Source: Begonia masoniana (Eukaryota; Streptophyta; Magnoliopsida; Cucurbitales; Begoniaceae). Taken from it: a stretch of DNA of 64,000 bases. The DNA is taken from positions 15,127,549 to 15,191,548 of the forward strand of contig CM039508.1 of NCBI GenBank assembly GCA_022432975.1, written 5' to 3'. Position numbers and translations under genes: made by a program. Shown in pieces: positions 46,229 to 56,903 of this stretch (within the stretch, counting starts at the first letter, position 1; each line of letters begins with the position of its first letter). The notes under the pieces were generated by a model that was not told the origin of the DNA, did no database searches, and was given only the letters and a program-made list of their open reading frames with translations.

Positions 46229-47628
46229 ACAAAATTTTCGTCCTCGAAAATTGAACAAACAAAGAGCTCTGGATATTTGTCCAACATGTCCTGCTGTCGC
46301 TCCCAAGTGGCTTCTTAAATGCCACGATTCGTCCACAAAACTTTCACCAGTGGGATCTCTTTGTTCCGTAGAGTCTTAGTTGCAGATTCCATAATCCTTA
46401 CAGGTTTCTCTTCATACATTAGCGTCGGCTCGATATCGATTTCAGTTGGCTCAATAACATGTGTCGGATCACGTATACATTTCCTTAACATTGACACATG
46501 AAAGACATTATGAACCTTATCCAATGTTGGAGGTAGTTGTAATCTATAAGCTGTACTGCCGATTCTGGCCAGGATAGGGAATGGTCCAATAAATCGCGGA
46601 TTAAGCTTTCTCTTCTTGCCAAATCTTAAAACTCCCTTGAACGGTGAAACTTTTAGGAAAACCTCATCTCTGACAGCAAACTCAAGGTTTCTTCTTCTTT
46701 GGTCTGCATAACTCTTCTGTCGGCTTTGTGCAGTCATCATTCTCCTCCTAATAATGGCAATCTTATCTGACATCTGCTGCAAAATCTCGGGTCCTAGGAG
46801 TTTTGCTTCACCAACTTTGTCCCAATATAGAGGTGATCTACATTTTCTGCCATACAGTGCTTTATATGGTGTCATACCGATGGTGGACTGGTAACTATTG
46901 TTGTAGGAGAATTCAACCAAGGGCAGATGTCGGCTCCATGATGTCTGGAAATCTAGCATGCATGCTCTCAACATATCCTCGAGTATCTGAATAGTCCTCT
47001 CAGATTGTCCATCAGTCTGCGGGTGGAAATCAGTGCTAAAGGATAACTTTGTACCTAACGTGTCTTGTAAACTTTTCCAAAAGTGTGAGGTGAACCTGGG
47101 ATCACGATCGGAGACAATAGACACTGGAATACCATGTAATCTGATGATTTCCTGAACATAAAGATTAGCTAGCTGGTCCATTGTGTAGGTTGTCCTTAGT
47201 GGTAGGAAATGAGCTGATTTTTTCATCCTGTCAATTATAACCCAAATGCTATCATGGCCTTTAGTTGTCTTAGGTAGTCCCACAACAAAATCCATGGCAA
47301 TGTGTTTCCACTTCCACTCGGTGATCGGTAAGGGTTGAAGGGTACCCCTTGGACGTTGATGCTCTGCCTTAACTTGTTGGCAAACCAAACATGACTCCAC
47401 AAATTTGGCAACATCCCTCTTCAAGTTTTGCCACCAGTAAACTAACTTCAAGTCTCGATACATCTTGGTGCTACCAGGATGTACAGAAAATGAGGACGAG
47501 TGTGCCTCGGCCAAAATCATCTTATGTAATTCCTCATCACTTGGAATATACCATCGATTTCTAAATCTTAGAATACCATCCTTGGAGAGACTAAACTCAG
47601 AGGAGGCGTCCTTCAACTTACTCATCAT
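46229..47628 (-). pseudogene. Element B integrase
   Basis: A nearly intact Ty3/gypsy integrase. The zinc-binding region has HSSSFSVH and CLVC. The catalytic triad is visible as D in IAMDFVVGL, D in IVSDRDPRF and E in GQSERTIQILED. The C-terminal part has NPRFIGPFPILARIG and VFHVSMLRK, followed by the IPLVKVLWTNRGI region typical of Tekay-type chromoviruses. A single TAA at 46315-46317 interrupts the tail. The frame then stays open through EATWERQQDM and ends SIFEDENFV before the natural stop at 46227-46229, which the solo LTR insertion duplicates as TTAAA. Of the pol parts, this one is closest to functional. Confidence 0.93.
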
Positions 47629-47655
47629 GCTGTTAATTTCCTTTGAATCCTTTTA

Positions 47656-48183
47656 CTATGCCTCTTTGATTCTATCCATGATAGTTGGTCTAATAGTAAC
47701 ATTAGCAAGTAAGGTTGACAACCCCGAAACCATCTCCAACTCGAACTTCTGAACTTCTGCCCTCAAAGGCATAGACATGGTTGACATTGCTGGCTGCATT
47801 GTCATCGACATCCTACTCAATGCGTCAGCTACAGCATTAGCCTTACCTGGGTGATACTTGATCTCAAAGTCATAATCCTTAACAAACTCCAACCAACGTC
47901 TTTGCCTCATATTCAATTCCTTTTGAGTGAAAATATATTTCAGACTTTTATAGTCAGAAAACACCTCACACTGTTGACCATACAAATAATGTCTCCAAAT
48001 CTTCAAAGCAAAAACAACCGCGGCCAATTCTAGATCATGAGTGGGGTAATTCTGCTCATAACTCTTCAGCTGTCTGGAGGCATACACCACAACCTTGCCT
48101 TCTTGCATCAAAACACACCCCAGACCAACTTTGGATGCATCACAGTAAACACTAAACTTCCCTTCTTCGGATGGGAGAGTCAA
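47656..48183 (-). pseudogene. Element B RNase H
   Basis: RNase H domain: [32 protein letters not shown], then [11 protein letters not shown], where the usual His of DHKSL is Tyr. It ends with [17 protein letters not shown] at 47656 (relatives have Gln) breaks the link to integrase. It overlaps the RT frame by about 30 bp through a frameshift. Confidence 0.9.
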
Positions 48184-49260
48184 TGGGGGATGTCGTCAAC
48201 TTCAGCTTAAGTGTCTGGAAGCTATCTTCACAGGTTTCAGTCCAAGAGTATTTGGTGTCCTTCTTTGTTAAATTAGTTAAAGGCTTAGCTATCATAGAGA
48301 ATCTCTTAATAAACTTTCTATAATAACCTGCCAGACCAAGGAAACTATAGACCTCACTGACATTCCTTGGCTGAGGCCAGTCCTTAACAGCCTGAATCTT
48401 GGTTGGATCTACTGATATGCCCTCAGCAGAAATGACATGGCCTAAGAAATTGACCTTATTCAACCAGAACTCACATTTTGACAACTTGGCATAGAGTTGC
48501 TGCTGTTTTAATGTCGTCAAAACCACTCTTAAATGCTCTGCATGGTCAGTTTCAGTTCGTGAGTAAATTAAGATATCGTCTATGAACACAATTACAAACT
48601 TGTCCAAGTACTCTCGGAACACCCGATTCATCAAATCCATAAAAGCCGCAGGCGCATTTGTCAATCCAAACGACATTACAAGAAATTCATAGTGTCCATA
48701 GCGGGTTCTGAAGGCTGTCTTTGGTATATCTCCCTCTTTAACCTTCAGTTGGTAATAACCCAAACGTAAATCAATCTTTGAAAACACCTTAGCTCCTTGT
48801 AGCTGGTCAAACGATCATCAATTCGGGGTAAAGGGTATTTATTCTTAATTGTCAACTTGTTTAGCTCTCTGTAGTCTATGCACATTCTAAGAGAACCATC
48901 TTTCTTCTTAACGAATAAAACAGGTGCACCCCAGGGAGAACTACTAGGGCGTATAAATCCCTTGTCTACTAGTTCCTGTAGTTGGACTTTTAATTCTTTC
49001 AACTCAAAAGGTGCCATGCAGTAGGGGTTCTTAGACACAGGTAATGCCTCGGGGTATGTATCAGTTACAAACTCAATTTCTCTATCCGGTGGCAACCCGG
49101 GTAAGTCATCCAAGAATGCCTCTGAAAACTCTCGGACTATAGGAATATCTTGCAGTTCTATCTTACTTTTCACCTGATCATCAATTACACTAGCTAGAAA
49201 ACTCTCACAACCCTATTTCAACAATCGCTGGGCTTCTAGTGAGGATACAATCGACATTTT
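48152..49260 (-). pseudogene. Element B reverse transcriptase
   Basis: Two frames together cover the RT. 49173-48745 has [20 protein letters not shown] and [20 protein letters not shown]. 48787-48152 has [15 protein letters not shown], the catalytic [10 protein letters not shown] and the [10 protein letters not shown] connection region. A frameshift at about 48790 follows RIDD, and another at about 48170 leads into RNase H. An in-frame TAG near 49210 follows AQRLLK. Confidence 0.92.
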
Positions 49261-49262
49261 AC

Positions 49263-49721
49263 TTATCTTAGGAATAGCTTGGAAGAAATACGATCGCTAT
49301 TCGGGGGTCGGAACTCAACTAATCCAGACCTACAATTTATCGTGACATGATGTCTGAATAACCAATCCATTCCTAGTATAACTTTATATCCCTTCATGTC
49401 AATTACGATAAATTCTACATACAACTTCTTATCTCCTAGGGTCGCAATATCACCTTTTACTACTTGTTCTGAATGTAAGGACTTCCCTGACGGTAACATA
49501 ATACTAAATGACCTCTTGGCCGGCAAGGGTTCTAACTTATGCTTACGTACAAACAAGGTTGCCACAAACGAGTGAGTGACTCCCGTACCTATAAGTGTAT
49601 AAGCAGAAATACCACAGATCGTAATCGTACCTGTTATGACTGTATGTGGCACTGCATCCTCATCTTCCATCAAGGCATAGACTCTAGGTGCCACCCTCGC
49701 TCTATTCGGGTCCGGCGGTAT
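49263..49721 (-). pseudogene. Element B protease (active-site Asp lost)
   Basis: Retropepsin-like domain. The frame continues from gag after removal of the solo LTR, through DPNRARVAPRVYALMEDEDA. The catalytic site reads LIGTGVTHSF where the family has LIDTGATHSF, so the nucleophile Asp is Gly. The second conserved region, YKVILGMDWL, is present. The frame ends early at SSKLFLR, because a shift separates it from the ISKMSIVSSLEA linker. Confidence 0.9.
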
Positions 49722-50114
49722 GGGGTTGTAATACCCGGCTTTCCGGGATATTAATATTTTAATATAAATGATATTTTTGTAAATATGTCAAATCAAGTCC
49801 GTTTTACGAACAGAAAGTTTCGTTGGGATCTTAGTAATTAATATGGATTTTAGGAAAATTATGGGAATTTTAGGAGTCGTGACGCTAAGTTACGGGAATT
49901 ATGTTTCTCGTAATATCATGGACGTTTTAGTAAAAATAGTAAACGAGGTCCGTTTTGCGAACGGACAGTTTTATTAGGACCCTAATAATAAGTAGGAATT
50001 ATTGGTGAAATAAGAAAATTTGGAGAAGCCAAATCGCTAGTTAATCAACGAAACGAAGGACGAAAAAAATATAAAAATCAAAGAAGGGTAAAATGGTAAT
50101 TTGTCAAATCAAAT

Positions 50115-50122
50115 TATAAAAT
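50115..50122 (+). promoter_or_regulatory. LTR TATA box
   Basis: TATAAAAT lies about 20-30 bp before the pyrimidine-rich leader. The equivalents are 55002-55008 and 63657-63663. Confidence 0.6.
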
Positions 50123-51149
50123 AACAAACATTTTCTCTCCTCTCTCATTTCCTCTCTGCTCCACGAACCAGAGAACCCTCCAGGCGACTTCTCCCTCACG
50201 CACGCCGGCAATTCTCCTCTGCCGACGCCTGTTTCTCCTCAGACCGATCTCCGTTCTTCACGTTTCTTTCTCCCCTCAACGTTCTAGGTAAGATTCTACA
50301 GTTTTTGGACGTTAGTTTTCAGTTTTAACGAAGTTATACGTTTAGGTTTTACGATTAGGGTTTTGTTAGAATTGTGATTTAAGGTTCGAAATTGATAGGT
50401 TTATCGAGTTTATGAATATAAAGGACGTATTAAACATTATTGGACGAAGTTAAGCTAATTTGTGAGAAATGATAAATTAAAGGAATTTCGGTTTTTTTGG
50501 AAAAAGCTCGTTATTGGATGTTTCGTAGAATCGAGTGCGAATTGGTTGTTCAAATACCTCGATTAATTAAGTTATAGCTTTAGAAGAATTTCCTTAGTTA
50601 AGGATTTCATTAATTTGGACATTAACGGTTCAAACTCATTTTAATGATAATTGTTGTGAATTGCCTTAGGTGCACTACGCTCGTGGACGGAGCTAGCATT
50701 CAACGGACGTCAGGTAAGTTCTCGTGACTTACTCTGGCCGATTGGCCTACACCGTACGTCGATGTTGCGTCGAGGATCATTGGAGTGTTGTTTGTTTATA
50801 CGTTTTGGTTGGGTAGTTAGGTTAGTTGTCTATAGGTTTTGTTTATTTGTCTTGATGGTATGTATGTTGATTGCTTACTTTCTGCTTATTAACTGTTCAT
50901 GCATCACGTATTTCAAATGTCATGAAAATGAATTTCCGCACGTGTTTTTAAGAAAAGAAACGAACCTCTGTAATTAATCTACGTAATCTGTATCTGGTTA
51001 CGCGAGGTGGGGCTCATGCATGGCTGTAGGGTTTGTGAGCATGTACCCCCCTCCTCTAGGTGGAAAGTGGTAGTTCGACCGCAGAATGTATCCTTTCCAT
51101 TTAGAGGGCTGATATCTCGGTAAAAATCTGTCTGCGACGTAATAAAAAT

Positions 51150-51195
51150 GAATCTGTATCTGTATCTGTATCTGTATCTGAATCTGAATCTGTAA
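51150..51195. repeat. CTGTAT/CTGAAT hexamer microsatellite
   Basis: About seven hexamers at the hypervariable LTR spot. The Arg/Tyr- and Gln/Ile-rich frames over it are artefacts. Confidence 0.9.
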
Positions 51196-51728
51196 TCTGC
51201 ATGTTTTCTGAAAGGCATACGCACGCATGCATCTGCATTTACGAAGCTTACTGAGATTTCGTTATCTCATAGATGTCTGTATGGTGTAGGTGACGTTATA
51301 GGTGACATTGAGCCAGGTGAGGACGACGTTCCTCCTCCTGATGTATGATGCAGTTGACGAAGAATGGCCCGTGGGAGTGTGCTGAGCAGTCGGTGCGTTT
51401 TGACCCGTGGGGATGTGTATGTATTTTGAGGACTATCAGGATGTTTTTTGGTTAAATTGTATAGATACTTTAGGGTGCTTGGTTCTGGTAGTGGATAGGT
51501 TATGTTTAGAGTTGTTTATAAAACGTTTTGAAATGTATTTTGTAAACATATGGTATTAGGGGATGCTCAGTTTTTAAACAGAACCACGCGATTCTTTTTC
51601 TTAAAATTGGTTCGGTTTAAAGGTGAGTTGTGTGCGTTTTGCGATTCGCATGTAGGGAAGGAGAGGGTTGTTTTATAGACGGTTTTCATGAAAGTATAGA
51701 AGAAGTATAAAGAAAATGTCGAAGTTTG

Positions 51729-51842
51729 CTCTCTGGAATCAGATTCCAGAGAGGGAAATGTTGGTTAGCTCTCTGGAATCTCGGATTGCAGAGAGAAAAT
51801 TGGTCGCTGCAAAGTGCAGCACCTACACCGACTGATCGCTGC
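51729..51842 (+). repeat. Hairpin array in solo LTR 49727-52091
   Basis: CTCTCTGGAATCAGATTCCAGAGAG-type hairpin (loop CAG-centred), then a second with a diverged loop (AATCTCGGATTG), then GGTCGCTGC and CTGATCGCTGC words. Confidence 0.75.
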
Positions 51843-52091
51843 TTCATTTTTCCTCTGTTTTCCGGTTTTGCCCCTGTGCGATTTGATAAATGTTTTAAAT
51901 AGTTTTAATTGTTTTAAATAGTTTTATTTTAATTGTTTTTATGTTTGTTTTAAAAGCTTTAAAAGTTAGATTTCAATTCCGATTTCGATTCTGATTTCGA
52001 TTTCAGTTAGTTCTCGCTTAAAGTTTAATTAAGTATAAAGATAAAAAAAAAATAGTACGGGTATATTGGGTACGGTATTAGGGACGTTACA

Positions 52092-53042
52092 GGGGCAGTC
52101 CTTGACAATGTGTCCAACCTTATCACATCTATAACAGCGGCCAGAATGTAACTTGCATTCGCCGGGGTGATTCTTCTGACAGGTGGGACATAGGGGAGCC
52201 AGTGGTCGTTTCCCTTTTCCTCTGTCATCGTTCTGATTGAAAGGTCTCTTCACACCTTTCTGCTGTTGTTGAGGCCCCCTATTCTGCTGTGGCTGCCAAC
52301 CCTTGTTCTGTTGTGGTGGTGGTTGAGCCTCTCTGGTAAACTTCTTCGACTGCTCATGTTGTTCTTGTAATGTCACCTCAACCTCTTCCAGTTCTAAGGC
52401 CTTAGCCGCCACCTCGGAAAACGACACATTGTGAATTCCCGCAGTCTTTACTCCTCTAAACAAGCCTGGTTTTAGTCCATGAACAAATTGGTGGATTTTG
52501 TCTTCCTCATCCTCCACCAGACGGGGTGCAAACCTGGACAAGGCCTCAAACTTACATATATAATCGGCCACTGAACCTGTTTGACGCAGTTGCATAAATT
52601 CCATCTTCTTGCTAGTCCGAACAGCTCGGCTGAAGTACTTGTCATAGAAAGCAGTCTTAAACATTCCCCAGGTCATAGCTCCTGTATTCACGGTGCTCTG
52701 GATCAAGTCCCACCAATGCCTCGCATCCAGTTCCAGGTGGAAGACAGCACACGTGACCTTATCTCCCTCATCCACCTTTGCATACTGGAACATGTCCTCC
52801 ATCTTCCGGACCCATTCCTCAGCATAAACAGGATCCGAAACTTGACCATTAAACGTCGGAGGTCGAAGTCGATGGAAACACTCGTCACCATGATCTCGAG
52901 TTGCATTAGTGCTAGAATTTCCTTGTTCCTCCCTAGTGGCTACAAGTTGCTCGATCTGTCGGGATTGGCGAATGACCAACTCTGTTAGTTGGACGATAGT
53001 ATTGCTATCCACATTGTCATCTCTCTGTTGGTCTCTTACCAT
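52092..53042 (-). CDS. Element B gag (5' part of gag-pol)
   Basis: An open frame of 317 codons starting MVRDQQRDDNVDSNTIVQLT, 150 bp inside the primer-binding site. A polar coiled N-terminus comes first. The capsid core follows: WVRKMEDMFQYAKV, FHLELDARHWWDLI, MEFMQLRQTGSVADYICKFE and FVHGLKPGL. A Gln/Pro-rich linker leads to the zinc knuckle CYRCDKVGHIVKDC. The frame is interrupted only by the solo LTR at 52092 and would otherwise run into protease as a gag-pol fusion. Gag forms the cytoplasmic particle that packages element RNA. Known only as a transposon gene, with no host role. Confidence 0.93.
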
Positions 53043-53192
53043 CTTGGGATTCCTAATTAATTAGTCATAAACACATCTTAACTTAAGGACATTGCTGAAA
53101 TCATAAACACTTACAGTTGTTGGAGTGTGCTCATGTGACGGTCTGTGCTGGAAGGCTGTCAACAGAATCGATTTTAGAACCCGGTTTTGTTT

Positions 53193-53200
53193 TGATACCA
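53193..53200 (-). other. Primer-binding site of element B
   Basis: TGGTATCA on the minus strand, four bases (ATTA) inside the 5' LTR. It matches the initiator tRNA-Met 3' end. Confidence 0.8.
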
Positions 53201-53549
53201 TAATTGTCACGACCTCGTTAAGGGCCGAGACTAATCCATATTTTCGTGGAACTTTTATTCTAAATATGCTCTCTGCACACACATTTTTTTTTAATAGAAA
53301 GAACTTTTAACACTCGACTCATCCATAAAACTGTCGGCATAACTAGTCGCAGAGCAGAGTGACTAAACTCAGACATTGATTTCATAACACGATCGGGCAG
53401 AAGGGAGGTGCCCTCAGACCTCACGACTTCATCGTTCGCGGGGCTGCATGGATTTACAAACATCCACCGATCAACATGTGTATCCCACGTGCCACATTAA
53501 ACTTAATCCGATCGCTAACGAAAAAACTTATATACACTCATCCGATAAA

Positions 53550-54295
53550 ATAGACAACATCGTCCGATTATAAAACGACATAGTTTAAACTACTCCTACC
53601 AATGATGTCAGCTTGATGATTTACTCATCCGATCAAAACAGCACTACTCACATCATCCGATTTACTCACTCATCCGATCAAAACAGCACTACTCACATCA
53701 TCCGATTACTCATCTTTACTCACATCATCCGATCACAAAACGACAAAGTTTAGACTACTCCAGCCGATGACGTCAGCCGGATGATTTACTCATCCGATCA
53801 AGACAACACTACTCACATCATCCGATTACTCATCTTTACTCACATCATCCGATTACTCATCTTTACTCACATCATCCGATCACAAAACGACAAAGTTTAG
53901 ACTACTCCAGCCGATGACGTCAGCCGGATGATTTACTCATCCGATCAAAACAGCACTACTCACATCATCCGATTACTCATCGTTACTCACATCATCCGAT
54001 CACAAAACGACAAAGTTTAGACTACTCCAGCCGATGACGTCAGCCGGATGATTTACTCATCCGATCAAGACAACACTACTCACATCATCCGATTACTCAT
54101 CTTTACTCACATCATCCGATTACTCATCTTTACTCACATCATCCGATCACAAAACGACAAAGTTTAGACTACTCCAGCCGATGACGTCAGCCGGATGATT
54201 TACTTATCCGATCAAGACAACACTCCTCACATCATTCGATTACTCATCTTTACTCACATCATCCGATCACAAAACGACAAAGTTTAAACTACTCC
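53550..54295. repeat. 120-bp-period tandem repeat in 5' LTR B
   Basis: Six AAAACGACAAAGTTT-type anchors at about 53571, 53737, 53883, 54003, 54151 and 54271. Spacing varies between about 120 and 165 because a 26-bp TTACTCATCTTTACTCACAT-type subunit is sometimes doubled. Confidence 0.9.
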
Positions 54296-55854
54296 TGCTC
54301 TGACTTAAACATAAACTCAATCTGAGTATACATAGCGGAAGACTTCATTAAAACAGACCATCACATATATATAAATCCTCAAAATCATTCTCGAGCTCAG
54401 AAGCTAAAACAGGTAATATCTGATAATATAACGCTCTTAAGAGAGACCCCATCCTACTTAGAAATTGTATCAGTCATATTCTGGTATATAATGACATGAG
54501 AAAATGCGTCCTATTTTAACCTCAGTTTTCGTAATCCTTACTGACATCACATAAGCAGTAACCACGGGTCATAATCGCCTTTTCCAGCCACGCACTGTGT
54601 AATATCCGGCTTCGTACGGATTTTTAGAATATTATTATTTTATTATATAATGGCATTTTTGGTAAATATGTCAAATCAGGTCTGTTTCACTGAAAAAAAA
54701 CGTCATTACGATCCTAACAATTAATAGGAATTTTAAAGGAAATTATGGGAATTTTCGGAGATTAAATGTTGTATTCCGAGTAAATACATTTCTCGTAATG
54801 TAAAAGATGTTCTCGTAAAAATAGCAAACGAGGTCCAAATTGTGAACGGACAGTTTTATTAGATCCTAGATATTAAGTTGGACTTATGGGTGAAGTAAGG
54901 AGTTTGGATGAAACCGAATAGCTAGACGATTAACGAACCGAATGACGAAACAAATATAAACACTATGGAGGGGCATTTTAGTAATTTGCCAAATCAAATT
55001 TTATAAAAATAACCTAAATCTATTTCTTTCTTCATTATTCCCTGCCTTCTTCGATTTCCAGAGAGCAAACCCTCTCGGCTTCTCCTCTGCCGCGGCGATT
55101 TCTTCGACGATCCGACCTCCATTCGTTCCGTTTCCTTCACGTTTTCTCCTCCAATCGACGTTCTAGGTATGAGCCTACAATCTTAGAGCTTTTATTTCGA
55201 TATTTATGGCGTTTTAGGCAATTAGGGTTTCGATACTTTTTTCGTTAAAAACGCGAATTAGGGTTCGTAATTAATAGGTTGGCCTTGATTAAGTGTATAT
55301 TGCACGTATTTGACGTTATTGGACGAAGTTAAATCAATTTGGGAAAATGTTAAAAATTGAGAAATTTCGAGATTTTAGAAATAACTCATAAATTGGGAAT
55401 TGAGGTGCCGAGCGTAAATTGCTCGAATAGATAGCTCAATAATTGGATTAGAACTTTAGGAAGTTTCCTTAGTTAAGGTTTTGTAAATTTGGACGATCGA
55501 TGGCTTAAATTAGTTTTAACGTTGATATTGTATTTTGCCTCAGACAAACAACGCTCGTGGACGGAGCTTGAGCTACTTTGGACACGAGATAAGTTCTCGT
55601 GATTCTTCTCTGGCCGATTGGCCTACACCGTACGTCGAATGTCGTCTCGAGGAGTTTTGGAGATGCTTTTGTTTAATTGTACTTGGTTTGGGTAGCTAGG
55701 TTTTAGGGGTTTATAATTTACGCTTTACAATCTTGATGGTACACGTTATTGTTTGTTTACTTTAAGATATTGAACTGTTCACGCATCACTTATTTTAAAG
55801 AAAAGCATGAAAATGAACTTCCGCACAGAGTTTTAAAGATAACGTAAAACATAG

Positions 55855-55925
55855 CATTGGCCGAAAGGCTTATTGGCCGAAAGGCGTATTGGTCGAAAGG
55901 CGTATTGGCCGAAAGGGGTATTGGT
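55855..55925. repeat. 18-bp minisatellite
   Basis: Four units of TTGGCCGAAAGGCGTA type at the hypervariable LTR spot. Confidence 0.9.
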
Positions 55926-56597
55926 CACGCGAGGTAGGGGCTCAGGAACGGCTGTACGTGTTTTAAGCGTGCACCCCCGCCTCTAGCTGGAAAGAGTAGT
56001 CCGCTCGCTGGATGAGCTCTCTCCGGTTAGAGGGATAGGATCTCGGTGACACCTATTGAGCATTGCATAGTAAAGAAAACATACATGATTAATGAACTCA
56101 TTCGCACAACATGCATTTCATTTACGAGTCTTATTGGGATTTCATCTCATAGTGTATTGTATGGTGTAGGTGACCTAGACATTGAGGCAAGTGAGGACGA
56201 TGTCCCTCCTCCTGAGGCTTGAGTCCAGTTGACGGAGGATGACTGCGGTGGTGTGCTGGCGCTGATGCTTAACCGACCCGTGGGGGAGTATGTATAGATT
56301 TTGGGATTTTTGAGATGTTTAGAACATTTTATGATGCTTGGTACTGGTAGTTGATAGGTTTTATGTTTAATGTTTCAAATATTTTGGTAAACTGTATATA
56401 GAAAATGTTTTGGTTTAAATTGTTAATTAAATGTTATTGAAATGTTTTGAATGGTTTTAGGGACGTTACGGTTATGCTCGGTTTTTAGAGCTATCCACGC
56501 AGTTGGATTTCGCAAAGTCCGCTGCAATTTGATCGAGTTTGAGTTTAAGTTATAAGTTGATTATTGAATAAATGGTGGAAAGTAATAAGGTATTTTG

Positions 56598-56903
56598 CTC
56601 TCTGGAATCGGATTCCAGAGAGCGTATCGAAGTGTTTGCTCTCTGGAATTCCAGAGAGCACTTGTAATTTACAACGCAGGGATCAGGGATGAAGTGAAAA
56701 ACAGAATGAGTGGCGAATGATCGCATGAGGAGCGATCGCTGCATGGTGTGCAGCGATCAATCGCTGCAGCAAGCAGCGATTGGTCGCTGCTCGCTGCAGC
56801 ACATGCAGCGATCAGTCGCTGCATGTAGCAGCGACTGGTCGCCGCTCGCTGATGCACATGCAGCGATCAGTCGCTGCATGTAGCAGCGACTGGTCGCTGC
56901 CCC
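56598..56903 (+). repeat. Hairpin array in solo LTR 54598-57154
   Basis: Two CTCTCTGG/CCAGAGAG hairpins are followed by at least six GCAGCGA-NNNN-TCGCTGC or GCGA-NNNN-TCGC hairpins with loops TCAA, TCAG, CTGG, TTGG. Some units are themselves tandemly duplicated. Confidence 0.85.

Larger units (their letters stand above)
49727..52091 (+). mobile_element. Solo gypsy LTR, TSD GGGGT/GGGGC
   Basis: A 2365-bp LTR from TGTAATACCCGG to AGGGACGTTACA. Target duplication with one mismatch (49722-49726, 52092-52096). It interrupts element B between the zinc knuckle (DCP) and protease, and the frame is continuous when one TSD copy and the LTR are removed. Landmarks: TATA 50115-50122, donor CTAG|GTAAG at 50284-50292, 44-nt segment 50670-50713, palindrome 50736-50747, CTGTAT hexamers 51150-51195, hairpins 51729-51842. 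Confidence 0.92.

Noticed and set aside
50979..51228. Minus-strand frames rich in Tyr-Arg or Ile-Gln
   Set aside because: Produced by the CTGTAT hexamer repeat in an LTR.
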